From Panax quinquefolius (taxonomy: Eukaryota; Streptophyta; Magnoliopsida; Apiales; Araliaceae): a stretch of DNA of 64,000 bases. A model generated the notes under the pieces. That model was not told the origin of the DNA and did not search any database. It was given only the letters and a program-made list of their open reading frames with translations. Below, piece after piece: positions 22,631 to 36,740 of this stretch; the first letter of the stretch is position 1; each line of letters opens with the position of its first letter. Both the position numbers and the translations under genes were made by a program. The DNA lies in NCBI GenBank assembly GCA_020205615.1, contig CM035170.1:10410311-10474310 (forward strand). Direction: 5' to 3'.

Positions 22631-25600
22631 TGTGATGCCCCCAAAATCGGTATACGTCACCTATTCTGAGTCGCCAAATATATGGTACAAAATTCAAATA
22701 CAATTTAATTATACAACAGTTGTGTAAAATACGACTAAACATATGCTGTGAGTTTTAATACAAATATTGTCATCTAGGCAATATACAAACTCAATGGGGT
22801 CCTCATTACATTTATTATCACACTATTTCATAGAATAGTGAGGACTATTAATGCTATTATCTGGACCATCACTCTGTTCCCCGACTAGTCCCTACTACGT
22901 TCTCATTTCCTGAAGAGAACAATGAAAGCAAAAGGGTGAGCTCAACTAGCCCAAAGAAGAAATATTATGACTAAGATAATGCGTAATAAATTATCATTAG
23001 CTTTCAACAAAGGTTAAACTGATAAAATATAACAAACATCAAGTTTAACTGCAGCGGAACAAGCAATCCATTAGAAGAGTCAAGTAGAGAATAAAATCTA
23101 CTATCTTCTATGATTTAAAAGGTTTTTCATGACTTTTATCGTTGAGACTCAGCTTAATAAATAATCCACATCATCCCTGCACTACGGCCAAGGATATTCA
23201 TTAGTATCACAACCACAAATTATCCATGCACCACAGCCAAGGATATTCGTGTATTCATCAATGGTCATGATCATGCCAACAACTGTTCATCAATGCACTA
23301 CGGGTCAATGAGGACTTTTTCCACATCCTTTGTAACATTACGGTCATGATTACACCAAATAATCCCTGGTCATAATCATACCAAGTCCATCTATGCACTA
23401 TAGGCCACAACTGACTTTCAACATAATATAAACATGAGGATGATGACAATTGTGACGACCCCAAAATAGGTCCATTCCATCCAACCCATTCTGAGTCGCC
23501 AAATACATGGTACAAGAAGCAAACTACAACTTCAATAATACAAATGTCGTGTGAAATACGACAATATATACTGTGAGTTTAAATACAAATATTATCTTCT
23601 AGATAATATCTATACTCAAATAAATCCTCATCACATTTATTGATACATTATTTTACAATAATGGTGAGGACTACTAAACAACTCTCTCTAGAACCTTCAT
23701 TCCATACCCCGACTAGTACTACTACACATTCTCGCCCTCCCGAGAAGAAAAATGGAACAACAAGGAAAAGGGTGAGCTCAACTAGCCCAGTAAAGAATAT
23801 TATGACTAAGATAATATACAACAAATTATCGTTAGTCTCCAACAGGGAAAAATCTGATAGAATACAATAGACAACAAGTTTCAGATCAATATTCGCAGCC
23901 GGAAATAATAATTCATGTAAGAGTTACGTAGAGAATGAAATCTACTATAATCTATGAATTCAACAATCCATCATCAATATTTTATCCTCGTAACATCAAT
24001 CAATATTCATCTCAAATCAAATATTCATCTTTGCACTACAGCCAAAGATATTCATCAATCGGTCATGTTCATCTCAACACTGCTCATCTTTGCACTAAAG
24101 GCCAAAGATATTCATCATCGGTCATGTTCATTTAAACACTGCTCATCTTTGCACTATAGGCCAAAGATATTCATCGATCGGTCGTGTTCATTTAAACACC
24201 GCTCATCTTTTGCACTACTGTGCCAAAGATATTCTTCAGAATCATTCATCTTTGCACTACAGGGCCAAAGATATTCAATAATATCATCATTTAAGACCGA
24301 GGATGATGAAAATATTTTAAAAGAACGAATCCAAAGAAACAAAATGACAAGGATTAAGGATTAAGGATTCGTACATTTGTTTTATCCATGTCCAACAATA
24401 CCTCAAAAATAATCATAGTGGTGTAAAATTCAAGAATGATCAAAACATGGATACAATCAAAGCTAGTATCCAAAATAGATATTTTGGACGAAAAAGAAAA
24501 ATTTTCATTTTTCTATTGAATAGTCTTGCGTATTCGTGAATAGTGTCAGATATCGTGAATAGTCCGTAGTACGTGAATAGTAACTCAGACACCAAAAGAT
24601 AGAAATTCCACAAAAACATCTTCACGCTTCATGAATAGTACTCGTGAATAAGAACTCGTGAATAGTAACTCATGAATAGTAACTCATGAATAGTAACTCG
24701 TAAATAGTAACTCATGAATAGTAACCCCAGACATGAAAAAGTTCCAAATTTGATAAAAACTTCATCAACATTTCAAAGATAACGATATTGAAGAAATAAT
24801 ATCATTACGAAAAAAAATAATATCCCTTACCTCAAAGAATCAAGATTTCTAAGGAAAGGTCGAAAGTGATCTTTGAATGAAACTTGACTTTGACAAGAAC
24901 TCTCAAAGTATCTAAATACTCACAAAATATGCTCAATAATATAGAGAGAAGAGAGAAAACTTTGTTTCGGTGTGATTTTCAATTCTAACTTAGCCCTCTA
25001 TTTATAGGAAAATGTTAGCCTACCAAGCAGACTTGACTTGACTGCTACTGATGGCTTTTACTCGCTACTATTGCCACCCACCACATTTGAAATAAAATTC
25101 AGCACATTTTTCACCAACCACAAGTGGGGTCCACTCAATTCTAGAATTTTCCACCAAAATCAATTATAAACCTAATTTAAAATCCGACACCTCTTAAAAT
25201 TCACAACAAATCATTCGTGCATTTTTAACGGTTCAAAATTTGTGGACATATACACAACTTATGTATGTATAACATACCCAAAAATTACCACAATCCAACG
25301 GTCGGATTAAAAATTATAACTCACGCAATATAGCTGTAATAACACCTATTTGATCTTTTAATACCTCCAATCCGAAAATAAAACATCTCAGCATTAATTC
25401 CTTCATTAATAACCACATAAATAAATCCATCATTTATATTCATATAAAATAAATATTTCTTTATCATATGAATCAATAATTAATTATTCACAAATAATAT
25501 TACGAATCACAATTATGACAACCAGCCGCCCTCCTGAAAGAGGGGCTTTCAATAAGGATCTCTCCTTATCGGCGCCGCAATTAGGTGACCAAACCTCTCC

Positions 25601-27921
25601 TCGATGTAACTTTCTAGACATTGCCAATAATGCTATCTAATAATATTATTCAAATAATATGAATTATTGATCCGATAATGGAAAATCTTGTGTAGTGACA
25701 ATTATTGAAACAAAGAATAATATAAAATACCAACGCAAAGAATTATTGAATCAATAAAACAAACTATTGAATAAGAATTCACGTAATAATTATTGAGTAG
25801 TGCCTTCTTCACGTAAGGATCAATAATTCAACAATATCGCGTGCAATACCGCATGTCTATCTTTAAACCACGCCAGACATCGTATTTTAACCAACGGGTA
25901 TTCCAATGCCTTAATTAGCAGAATAACTACGGTCTTAACTAAGAATAACTACGGTCTTAATTCAGAATAACTACGCCAAGTTATTTATAACCACCCAAAC
26001 TTTGTCGCTTTTCCTCATCCAATCGCTTTCCGTTATGGGGCCCACACATGGTCGCTACTGTCGCATTTAATATTCCCAAGCAAGATTTAATATTCCACGA
26101 CCAAACGAATATTCCCGACAAGCATTTAATATTCCACGACCAAAACGAATATTCCCCACAAAAATGAATATTTTATAACCACTTGCTTATTTTGAAATAT
26201 TTGCGTATTTAACCCTTAACTATCCACATTAATCAAATCAACCCATACTATTTCAAAATAATAAATAAAGGAAATTCTTTTTTATTTAAAAAAATTTCGG
26301 GGTCTTACAACAATGATATAAGAATTCAATAAAACAAGTTCAAGAATTAATTTATCCAGGAACTAATAATGTCCAAATTGTCAACATGATACTTCTTTGT
26401 AGAGTAACACTCAAGAATGCTCAGAAGAATATTTTCATGAAAAGATACTGGATGAAGAGCAAATATCAATGATATTCCACTAATTTTATGGAGTATAGAA
26501 GTCAAAACTTTAACCAACTGAGTATAATAACGAATGGAATAACAAAAGAAATCACCATGCATGTGGTACTTGTGCATAGATGTGTTATTCCAATAGAATA
26601 ATAAGTAACTAACCAAACGGTCGTGCAAAAATTGCATGCAAGCGGGATGTTCCAATGAGATAATAAAGACGGAACCAGTCCAAATAGAAATGCATGCATG
26701 TGATATTCAAATGTAATAATAATAAAGATGGAACCAGTGTCCCACCAGAAACGCATGCATGTGATATTCCAAATGTAATAATAATAAAGACTTTAATAAT
26801 AGAAGAATGTCACCAAGTATAGGGTAGTCCGCGATATCTTGGTTATTCTAAAGGTAATAATAAAGAATGGAATAACAGAAGTTCTCTTCATGAATATAAA
26901 AGAAATAATACCCCTTACCATAAAAGAAACTTGATATCGGAGTAGTGAAGTACCAAAATACTTTTATGCTTTCTCTATAATTTCTGTCTCTAGAGTTTCA
27001 ATGAATTCGTAAGAAAATGATGAAGGAATGAGCTTCTATTTATAGAAGAATGAACTGCATAGTAACTAAATCATGAACGGTCCAGATTGATTTACTTTTA
27101 ATCGGATGGTCCATATTTAAATCAAAATCTTTTAAATAAAATATAATATATATATATATATATAATATCAGTACCCGTGATATATATAATACTGAGCACA
27201 ACTTAATTTACAAGTACCAAAACCTTTTCTCAACTTGTCTTGACAAGCTACACAACCTTCCATTCTTTTCATAATATGGCCAATGAGAAAAACTAACACA
27301 TGTCATTATAAAAGCCTTGACCAATAAGGAGACACCCTAGTGCACAAGTTATTAATAATAATGCCTAATTTGAAAAGTTTGGCCAAAATGACAAGCTTGA
27401 GCAAATAATCACATAACCTGCCAAATAAAGCTACCGAATGGCATTCTTTGAAAATGATTGAGGGTCCCCCTTCATAATTTAATATGTATACTTAAAAATC
27501 AAATAGAACTAATACCAGTTTAACAAAATAATTGAACAAAATTGAGTGACTTCTCACATAAGCATCAATAATCAATACCGTGTGCTACTATGCAACTACG
27601 TGTATTACTGTACTTTTAACACCGGGTGTTTCAACAGTTAACGGTAAAACTTCCGCCATTATTTTCATAAAGTATTTTTGTCGTTTTCTCAATCCGACAA
27701 TAATTTCTTTGTGGGGTCCACCAATGATTGTGTCGTTGTACGAATATCCCCTGTTAAAATGAATATTCCTCGTCCAATCGAATATTATATAACAACTTGC
27801 GTACTTTGCAAAATTTATAAATATTACCCACAACTATAACATTATATCAAATTCATTCCATAATATTCAAAAATGATATTTATAGAAAATTCATCTTTAT
27901 TCAAAAAGTTGGGGTCTTACA
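22631..27921 (-). mobile_element. 5' LTR of element C, interrupted by a solo LTR
   Basis: On the minus strand it starts TGTAAGACCCC at 27921 and ends GGGGGCATCACA at 22631 beside the primer-binding site. Without the 2.86-kb insertion it is about 2.4 kb. It has a TATA box near 27030, a donor near 26918, hairpin arrays at 26520-26875 and 23171-23425, and an acceptor near 22910. Right of 27921 the sequence is gag/protease of element E, so C inserted into E. Confidence 0.88.
23451..26309 (-). mobile_element. Solo LTR D (2.86 kb) in the element C 5' LTR
   Basis: It begins TGTGACGACCCC and ends GGGGTCTTACA, flanked by perfect 5-bp duplications ACAAT at 23446-23450 and 26310-26314. The sister LTR of element C shows the unoccupied site at 16173-16177, which proves the insertion. 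On the minus strand it has a TATA box (about 24998), a donor (about 24830), five GGCC-loop hairpins (24026-24276) and a GTGAATAGTAACTC tandem array (24600-24725). The acceptor position near 23745 reads GGGAG instead of CAG. It inserted inside the predicted intron of its host LTR. Confidence 0.92.
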
Positions 27922-29136
27922 CACCTCGTTTGGGTTCCTCGCATTTTGGGCAGTCACAATAAACGCCCTTCCAGGAACCACCGACTTTGACTTGTCTGGG
28001 ATAGCCTTTGAAGTCACCATCCCCGTTGAAATTGGTTTCGCAACTAGAAAATCTTTAGCTATATGACCTTCCTTTCCACAGTTATAACACACCTTGGATT
28101 GTTGTGGGCAGTTTGGGCTGATGTGTCCCTCTTTCTCGCATTTGTAACATACGACCGGTGCTCATTCTCCTCCCTTAGAAACAGTTGATGTTTATGCTGA
28201 CGTCTTCACGTTATCATTGTTGTACCCTCTCTTCTTGAAATCTCCTCCCGACTCGCTTCTTCTATTTTCATGGCCACGATTACCACCAGAGTGGTTACTG
28301 CTTTTGTCTGAATGCTTTCCTCCCAGCTGGTTGTCATTGCTCCTATGACCGCTGCCACCGGTATGACCCTGGTTGTGGTCCCTTGGTTGAATATACTCAT
28401 TATCTCGCTCTAATAATTGAGCCATGTTTACAATATATGAATATAAAGAAAATTTATGAGAGATAAGATATTGTCGAATCTCGGGTTTTAGACCTCTCAG
28501 AAACATCCTTGTCATTCGTTCCTCATTCTCGACCAGATGAGGTACAAACCTGGATAACTCTGAAAACTTTGCCTCGTACTGGGACACTGTCATGTTATTT
28601 TGTTCCAGTTTGATAAACTCCACCTCCTTCATATGATGAATACTTTCAGGAAAGTACTTGTCATTAAACAGTTTCTGAAACGTTTCCCAAGATATGTTGA
28701 GTGCGGCAAACTGGGTACGCTTCACAGACTCCCACCATTAGTCTGCCTCACTGCGGAACATAAAGGTGGCGAATGGAACCTTCTGTTCCTCCGTGCATCC
28801 CAAGACATCGAATATCTTGGTAATTTGCTTAACCCACATTTCCGCCTTGATCGGATCTGGATTTCCAATAAATTCTGGTGGTCCCAACTCCTTGAACTGC
28901 TTGGCTGTGACAAGCTGCGCATTGCTATCATTTTCACCCGTATTTTGTGCACGAGTCTCTCTCGTCTAATTTTGCATGAATTGCAAAAAACTTCTAAACA
29001 TCCCATCATTCATCATTTGTTCGGTAGTGTTGTTTACAGGAGGAATATTGCCTTCCTGTTGCACGTTCTCCTGAGTGGTGATTAAAGGTGTCTCCACTGT
29101 CTCATTCACTCCATCGTTATTATTTCCCGCTGCCAT
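27922..29136 (-). pseudogene. gag of gypsy element E, broken
   Basis: The minus-strand ATG at 29136 opens MAAGNNNDGV; AKQFKELGPPEFIGNP and FNDKYFPESIHH follow as in the other two copies. In-frame stops occur after LQFMQN (about 28965) and after FRSEAD (about 28740). Two zinc knuckles lie at about 28165-28050; the second, [14 protein letters not shown], lacks its last cysteine. The segment ends at the NEV motif at 27922, where element C is inserted. The sequence is clearly diverged from gag of B and C, so E is an older or different subfamily. Confidence 0.88.
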
Positions 29137-29308
29137 TCTTAAATACTGCCATAAAACAAGGGTTAATTAACAAATTAACATATCACATATTAACCATATG
29201 CTCTGACTGACCAACTAAATAACAAATAAGGTCATACTAGCGAAGGAATTCCCCGACTCTCCCCTCCTAGTTCTTGTCTCGCATCTCAGTCAGGGATCAT
29301 ATCCCTAA

Positions 29309-29320
29309 GCTCTGATATCA
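29309..29320 (-). other. Primer-binding site of element E
   Basis: On the minus strand TGATATCAGAGC follows the LTR end by two bases. It matches the TGGTATCAGAGC consensus with one difference. Confidence 0.75.
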
Positions 29321-29322
29321 AC

Positions 29323-32300
29323 TGTGACTCCCCCAAAATAGGTATACATCACCCATTCTGAGTCGCCAAATACATGGTACACAAACAAATACAACTTGAG
29401 TAATACAATTATCGTGCAAAATACGACAACACATATACTGTGAGTTTGAATACAACTATTGTCTAATAGAGAGTATACAAACTCAAAAGGAATCCTCATT
29501 ACAATTATTGATACACTATTTTACAAAATAGTGAGGACTACTAAAAAAACTATCTTGAATCATCACTCCATACCTTGGCTAGTTCCTGCTAAATTCTCTC
29601 CTCCTGAAAAGAACAATGGAACAAAAAGGAAAAGGGTGAGCTCAACTAGCCCAGTAAAAAATATTATGACTAAGATAATATACAATAATTTATCATTAGT
29701 CTTCAACAGGGAAAAATCCGATAAAATATAATAGATAACAAGTTTTAGATCAACAATCGCAATGGAAATAAAGAATCCATTAGAAGAGTCAAGTAGAGAA
29801 AGAATTCGACTATCTTCTAAAATTTAAAAGTCCATCATCAATATTTTATCCCTGTAACATCAATCAATATACATCTTGAATCAAATATTCATATTTGCAA
29901 TACAGGCCAAAGATATTCATTTGTATCACTAGTTGGTCATGTTCATCTCAACACCTGTTCATCTTTGCACTACGGGCCAAAGATATTCATTAGGTAATCA
30001 TTCATCTTTGCACTACAGGCCAAAGATATTTACTAATATCATCATTTAGGACTGAGGATGATGAAAAATATCTTAAAGAAAACGAATCCAGTGAAACAAA
30101 AGGACAAATATTAGGGATTCGTATTACAGTTTATCCAAGTTCAATAATACTCCATAATAACTAAATTTGAAGCAAAATTCAAAAATAAAGATCAAAACAT
30201 GGATACAATCAAAGATAGTAACCATAATAGACATCTTGGATAAAAAGAAGAAAATTTCATTTTTCGGTGAATAGTGTCGTATTCGTGAATAGTGCCGTAT
30301 ACGTGAATAGTAACTGTGACGCCCCCAAAATAGGTATACATCACCCATTCTGAGTCGCCAAATACATGGTACAGAAACAACTACAACTTCATTAATACAA
30401 TTGTCGTGCAAAATACGACAACACATAAATCTATGAGTTTAAATACAAATATTGTCTTCTGCATAATATCCACACTCAAATAAGTCCTCATTACAATTAT
30501 TGATACACTTTTTTACAAAATAGTGAGGACTACTAAAATAACTGCCTCTTGAACCATTACTCCACACCCCCACTAGTTCCCGCTATATTCTCGCCTCTGA
30601 GAGAAAAAATGGAACAAAAGGAAAAGGGTGAGCTCAACTAGCCCAAGAAAAGAATATGATGACTAAGATAATGTACAATAAATTATCCTTAGTCTTCAAC
30701 AGGAAAAATCGATGAGAATACAATAGACAACAAGTTTTAGATCAACAATTGCAGTGAAATAACAATTCATTAGAAGAGTTAAGTAGAGAATGAAATCTAC
30801 TATCATCTATGAATTTAAAAGTCCATCATCGATATTTTATCCTGTTACATCAATCAATATACATCATAAATCAAATATTCATCTTTACTTTCTGGGCCAA
30901 AGATATTCACCAATTAATCATGTTCATCTAAACACATGTTCATCTTTGACCTACGGCCAAAGATATTCATCATAAAATCATTCATCTTTGCACTACGGGC
31001 CAAAGATATTCGATTATATCATCATTTAGGACGGAGGATGATGAAAATTATTTTAAAGAAAACGAATCCAGTGAAACAAAAGAATAAATATTAGGGATTC
31101 AGTATTTCACCTATTCCATGTCCAAAATACCTCATAAATAATCATAGTGGAGTAAAATTCAAGAATGATCAAAACATGGATACAAATCAAAGCTAGTATC
31201 CATAATAGATATTTTGACGAAAAACAAAATTTAATTTTTCCGTGAATAGTGTTTAGTATTAAGTGAATAGTCTTAGTATCGTGAATAAGTAACTCAGACA
31301 CCAAAAGATAGAAATTCCATAAGAAAATCATCATGCTTGTGAATAGTACTCGTGAATAGTAACTCGTAAATAGTAACTCATGAATAGTAACTCGTGAATA
31401 GTAACTCATGAATAAGTAACCCCATACATGAAAAGTTCCAAATTTGATAAAAGTTTAGACCAATATTTCTAAGATAATGATATTGAAGAAATAATATCAT
31501 TTACTGAAGAAAATAACATCCTTACCTCGGAAAGAATAGTACTTACGGTGAAATCTCGGATATAGTGCTAAAAGAACTTGCATCAGATATAGCAATACTC
31601 GAAGTACTAAAATACTCACAAAATACGCTCGATATATAGAGAGAAAGAGAGAAAATCAGTAGTTTACGGTGTGATTTTCAATTCTAACCTAAGCACCTAT
31701 TTATAGAAATTGCTTAGAACACCAAAGCAAAAATTTAATATAATAATAATATATATATTATAAATTCTTACGCACACCCTCATTGATCCAAACATATCAC
31801 CCACACATGTGCCAAACTTGCCAAAACGTTTTGTGATTTAAAATATTTTAAACTTACAAAATTAATTATTCCTAACTTCGAACTTCAATAATTCATAATA
31901 AATAGCCCTTTTATCGTAAAATTTGAATCTATAGGAAATTCAATTCTCTACAACTTTGTAGAAGAAAGTTTTTCCAAATTCCAAATGTAAATCGAATCAA
32001 ATCCACATACGTATTTATTTTTCGTGCTATAATCAAATTTAAGTCAAGAAATGAGGTCCAATCAACACACAAAAAACATGTGTTAATCATTTAATGCAAC
32101 AAAAATACTCTTTCTCCTCATATACTCATATATCCCACATTCATTGTAAAAATATCATCACTATTCTATTATAATAATATAATAAAATATTATTTTATCG
32201 AAAAAGATAAAATATCAATTTTTAACAATTGTCACTTTAAAAATTTTCTCCATTTATATCTACATAAAATCAATATTTTCCTCATCATATAAATCAATAA

Positions 32301-34540
32301 TTAATTATTCACAAATAATATTACGAAATCACAATATTGACAACCGAGCGGGTTCCCAAGAAGGGGGGCTTTCCAATAAGAATTTCTCCTTCTCGGCGCG
32401 CGATTAGGTGACCAAACCTCTCCTGTATGTAACTTTCTAGACATTGCCAATAATATTTTCTAATAATATTATTCGAGATAATATGAATTATTAGCTTCGA
32501 TAATGAAAAATACTTAGTAGTGACAATTATTGAAACAACGGTAATATAAAATATCAACGCAACAATTACTTGAATCAATAAAATAAAATAATGAATAGTA
32601 ACTTCATGTGATTTATTGAGTAGTGCCTTCTTACGTAAGAATCAATAATTGGTACAATACTGGTGTATTTATTATATGACGCCAGCGTATTACAGTGTTT
32701 TAACCAATTTGATATTCCAACAATATTAACGGTAACAACTACGTTGTTATTTATAAACAACTTATACTTGTCATTTTCTTCATCGAATCACTTTTCGTTA
32801 TGGGGCCCACAAAAGACTGCGCCGTCATACGAATATTCCCCGACAGCAAGAATATTCCACGACCAAATGAATATTCCCCGACAACAATGAATATTTTATA
32901 ACCACTTGCTTATTTGAAATATTTACGCATTTTACCCATAACTAACCACATTAATCAAATCAACCCCTTACTATTTTAAAATAATAAATAGAGAAAATTA
33001 AATCTTCATTTATAAAAAGTTGGGGCTTTACAGTAACCCCGACACAAAAAGGTAGAAATTCCACAATAAAATCTATACCAATATTTCGGTATAATGATAT
33101 TGAAAGAATAACATCATTAGGAAGAAAATAGCATCCCTTACCTCAAAGAAACCGTACTTCGGAATAGAATATCGGATATGATGCTGAATAAAACTTATAC
33201 TGAGTAGCAACTCTCAAAGTATCTAAATACTCATAAAATACGCTCAATAATATAGAGAGAAAGAAAACTTGTTTTTGGTGTGATTTTTAATTCTAACTTA
33301 GCTCTCTATTTATAGGAAAATGTTAGCACGCCGAAACAGACTTGACCTGCTACCTGATGGCTTTACCTGCTACTATTGCCACCCACCACATTTGAAATTC
33401 AATTTGAGCACATTTCTCACCAACCAAAAGTGGGGTCCACCAATTCTAGAATTTTCCACCAAAATGATAAATTTCGAAACTTCAACAATTTCTGAACCAC
33501 CACCTCTTAAAATTCATAACAAATCATACGTTCATTTTTAACGGTTCAAATTTGTGGACATATACTCAACTTATATATGTATAACATATCCAAAAATCAC
33601 AACGATCCAACGGTCGGATTAAAAATTATAACTCAAGCAATATATCTCAAGAACACTGGTTTGATTTTTAATACCTCCATTCTGACAAAATACTGATAAA
33701 AAACCTCAACATTAATTCCTTCATTTATAACAACATAAATAAATCCATCATTTAAATCCGCATCAAATAAATATTTTGTTATCATATAAATCAATAATTA
33801 ATTATTCACAAATAATATTACAGAATCACATTTATGACAACCAGGCAGTTCCCAGGAAAGAGGGGACTTTCCGATAAGGATTTCTCCTTACTGGCGCGCA
33901 ATTAGGTGATCAAGCTTCTCCTTGACAGAACTTTCTAGACATTACCAATAATTTTATCTCATAATATTATTCAAATAATATGAATTATTGATCCGATAAT
34001 GGGAAATACTATGCAGTGATAATTATTGAAACAACAATAATATAAAATATCAACGTAACAATTATTGAACTAATAAAATAAAATATTGAACAGTAATTAC
34101 TGTAACAATTATTGAGTAGTGCATTCTTACGTAAGAATCAATAATTCAAAAATACTGTACAAAAACCATGTGCTACTGTGCAACCACGCGTATTACTGTA
34201 TTTTAACCACCAGGTATTCTAATAGTGTTAACGGTAACAACTACGTCGTTATTTGTAAAAACTCAAATTTGTCGTTTTCTTCATCCGACCGTTATCCGTT
34301 ATGGGGCCCACAAATGGTCTGCTACCGTCAAATGCGAATATTCCCAAGCGCTAAAAAAGAATATTCCACGACCAAACGAATATTCCTCGACAATAATGAA
34401 TATTTTATAACCACTTGCTTATTTTGCAAAATTTGCACCTTTCACCCATAACTAAAGCATTATATCAAATTAACACCTTATTATTCACAATAATAATTAG
34501 AAGAAATTCGATTTTATTTATAATAAGTTGGAGTCTTACA
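29323..34540 (-). mobile_element. 5' LTR of element E, interrupted by a solo LTR
   Basis: On the minus strand it starts TGTAAGACTCC at 34540 and ends GGGGGAGTCACA at 29323. Net length without the insertion is about 2.5 kb. It has a TATA box near 33304, a donor (GAG|GTAAGG) near 33141, GGCC-loop hairpins at about 29885-30034, GTGAATAG repeats and an acceptor (TTTTCAG|G) near 29604. Beyond 34540 lies another truncated LTR, so E probably inserted into that one. Confidence 0.87.
30315..33032 (-). mobile_element. Solo LTR F (2.72 kb) in the element E LTR
   Basis: The ends are TGTGACGCCCCC and GGGGCTTTACA, with perfect 5-bp duplications GTAAC at 30310-30314 and 33033-33037. No coding sequence is present. 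On the minus strand it has a TATA box (about 31696), a donor (about 31525), a GTGAATAGTAAC array (about 31240-31415), three GGCC-loop hairpins (about 30880-31010) and an acceptor CTCTCAG near 30597. Its target site lies in the GTGAATAGTAAC repeat of the host LTR. Confidence 0.9.
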
Positions 34541-36553
34541 AATGATATCTCATATAAGTATAATAGAATATACAAAACTGCAAATGGATTTTCACCCGCC
34601 ATGCGGTAATCCACGTAGACAGATCATTTCCACAAATTAATAAAGAATGAATACAAAGGATCATTCATCATGCATGCGGTAATCCACATAGACAGGTTAT
34701 TCCAACAGAATAATAAAGAATGGAATAACAGAAGAATTTACCAGACGTGTGTAATCCTTGCAGACGAGTTATTCCAATGTAATAATAAAGAATGGAACTA
34801 GGTCAATGCGTGTCCGTGCATGACAAGATATTCCAACGTAATAATAAAGAATGGAATAACAACGAAATTCACTGTACATGCGATAGGCACTTGCAGACGG
34901 GTTATTCCAACGTAATAATAAAGAATGGAACCGTGTCATGCGTAATTACGCACGACGAGATATTCAATGTAATAATAAAGAATGGAATAACAACGAAATT
35001 CACCGAGCATGCGATAGATCGCATGCATGTGATATTCCAATGAAATAATAAAGAATGGAATCGGTCGTGCGTAATCCACACGCACGGGATATTCTAACAA
35101 AATAATAAAGAATGGAATAACGTAAGAATTTTACCATGTATGCGGTGCTTGCGTAGGCGAGTTATTCCAACATAATAATAAAGAATGGAATAACGTAAGA
35201 ATTTCACCATGTATGTGGTACTTGGCATGACGGAGTTATTCCAACATAATAATAAAGAATGGAATAACGTGTTTCTCTTCATGAATCGAAAGAAATAATA
35301 CCCTTACCTCAAAAGAAGGCTTTTGGATCTTTGGAATAGTGAGGTAGCAGACTTCTCTTCTTCTTTCTCTCTATAATTTCTCTTTATAATAATTGCTCTA
35401 TAGCTTTAGTGAATTGGTGAGAATGAAGGAAGAATGAGCTTCTATTTATAGGAAAATATAGTTTCGATAATTGCACGTTTTGGGGCTCGAAATATTACGG
35501 TATAATATCTTCCTCTTTTTCTTTATTTTTAATTTAGTCCTGCAAGTATTATCAAACTTGCACCACCTCCCCTAATAGTAAATCATGTGAATTAATAGTA
35601 TAATCATGTGAAAAAACTAATTACAGTATAGTACCTCCATCTATACCTCCATTTTTAACTTAGTCATGCAAGTATTATCAATCTTGCACCACCTCCCCTA
35701 AAAGGACATGAATGTGACTCAATAGTACACACATGTGAACACATAGTTATAAGCATGTGAATTAATAGCAATTAATTGCTCATTTATCCGAATAATTACC
35801 CGATTGGTCAGTATAACTTCCACACATCAATTATTATCGAAATAAATATCGATTTCCACTAACACTAATAATCCCAACATAATGAAAATATCAATTTTAT
35901 CTTTAATCAACACGAACTTATTCATCATTAATATTATAACTCACAATATTTAACAACTAGGTCATTCCCAGGAAAGAGGGCTTTTCCGATAAGGATTTCT
36001 CCTTATTTATTGGCCGCCTTGATTAGGTGACCAAACCTCTCCTCAAGGCGTAACTTCTGACATTGTCAATATTGCGAATAATAATATGAATAACTTTTAT
36101 CGTCTCAATTATTGATTTAATAATATAAAATATTGTGACAATAATTGAATAAAAGCGGAGTGACTTCTCACGTAAGCATCAATAATCAAAGATACTTTCT
36201 ACAATACCGGTGTGCTACTTATGCGCAACCACATGCCGTATTCTTGTTTTTTTACTAAGGGTAGTTCAACAGTTTTAACGGTAACATTTTCGTCGTTATT
36301 TTTATAAAAAGATAATTTTGTCATTTTTTAACTACGACAATACTTCCGTTGTGGGGTCCACCAATGATTGTGCCGTCGTACGAATATTCCTTGTTAAAAC
36401 GAATATTCCCCGACACAACAAATATTTTATAACAACTTGCTTACTTTGTAAAATTTTCAAATATCACCCTTAACTTTAACATTTTAACACTTTAACTATT
36501 TACCAAAATAGAAAAATTGAATAATTTTATTTCATAAAATTCGGGATCTCACA
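34541..36553 (-). mobile_element. Truncated LTR N of a gypsy element
   Basis: On the minus strand it begins TGTGAGATCCCG at 36553 and follows the element B LTR (TATA near 35440, AGAGAGAAA leader, donor GAG|GTAAGG near 35307, then the hairpin array). It stops at 34541, where element E begins, so its R/U5 half is missing here. A mapped deletion cannot be told from separation by the E insertion. Confidence 0.82.
34690..35275 (-). repeat. Longest GTTATTCCA hairpin array (about nine units)
   Basis: Each unit has GTTATTCCA (or GATATTCCA), a core near ACGTAATAATAAAGAA and TGGAATAAC. Spacers alternate between two types, and several are themselves palindromic (for example GCATGCGATAGATCGCATGC and GTGCGTAATCCACACGCAC). 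It occupies the start of the predicted LTR intron. Confidence 0.75.
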
Positions 36554-36740
36554 TTTATGACCTAAATTTTTTGTGCCAATGACGCTAATTTTGGGTCTTA
36601 TGACTTTAATTCTTAACCTTTATATACTTGACTCTAGGTCTCCATGGCCTTGATTCTGGGTTCCATGACCTTGATTCTGAGACTTCATGACCTTGATTTC
36701 GGGTATTCATGACCTTAATTATGGTCTCGAATAACTTATC
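36554..36740. repeat. Short degenerate tandem repeat (CATGACCTTGATT units)
   Basis: About six imperfect units of roughly 30 bp share a core near CATGACCTTGATTCTGGGT. No coding or element structure is evident. Confidence 0.5.

Noticed and set aside
2852..27921. B and C as one DNA transposon with inverted ends
   Set aside because: Each half carries its own gag, pol, primer-binding site, polypurine tract and LTRs in retrotransposon order; the symmetry comes from two opposite-strand insertions and a deletion.
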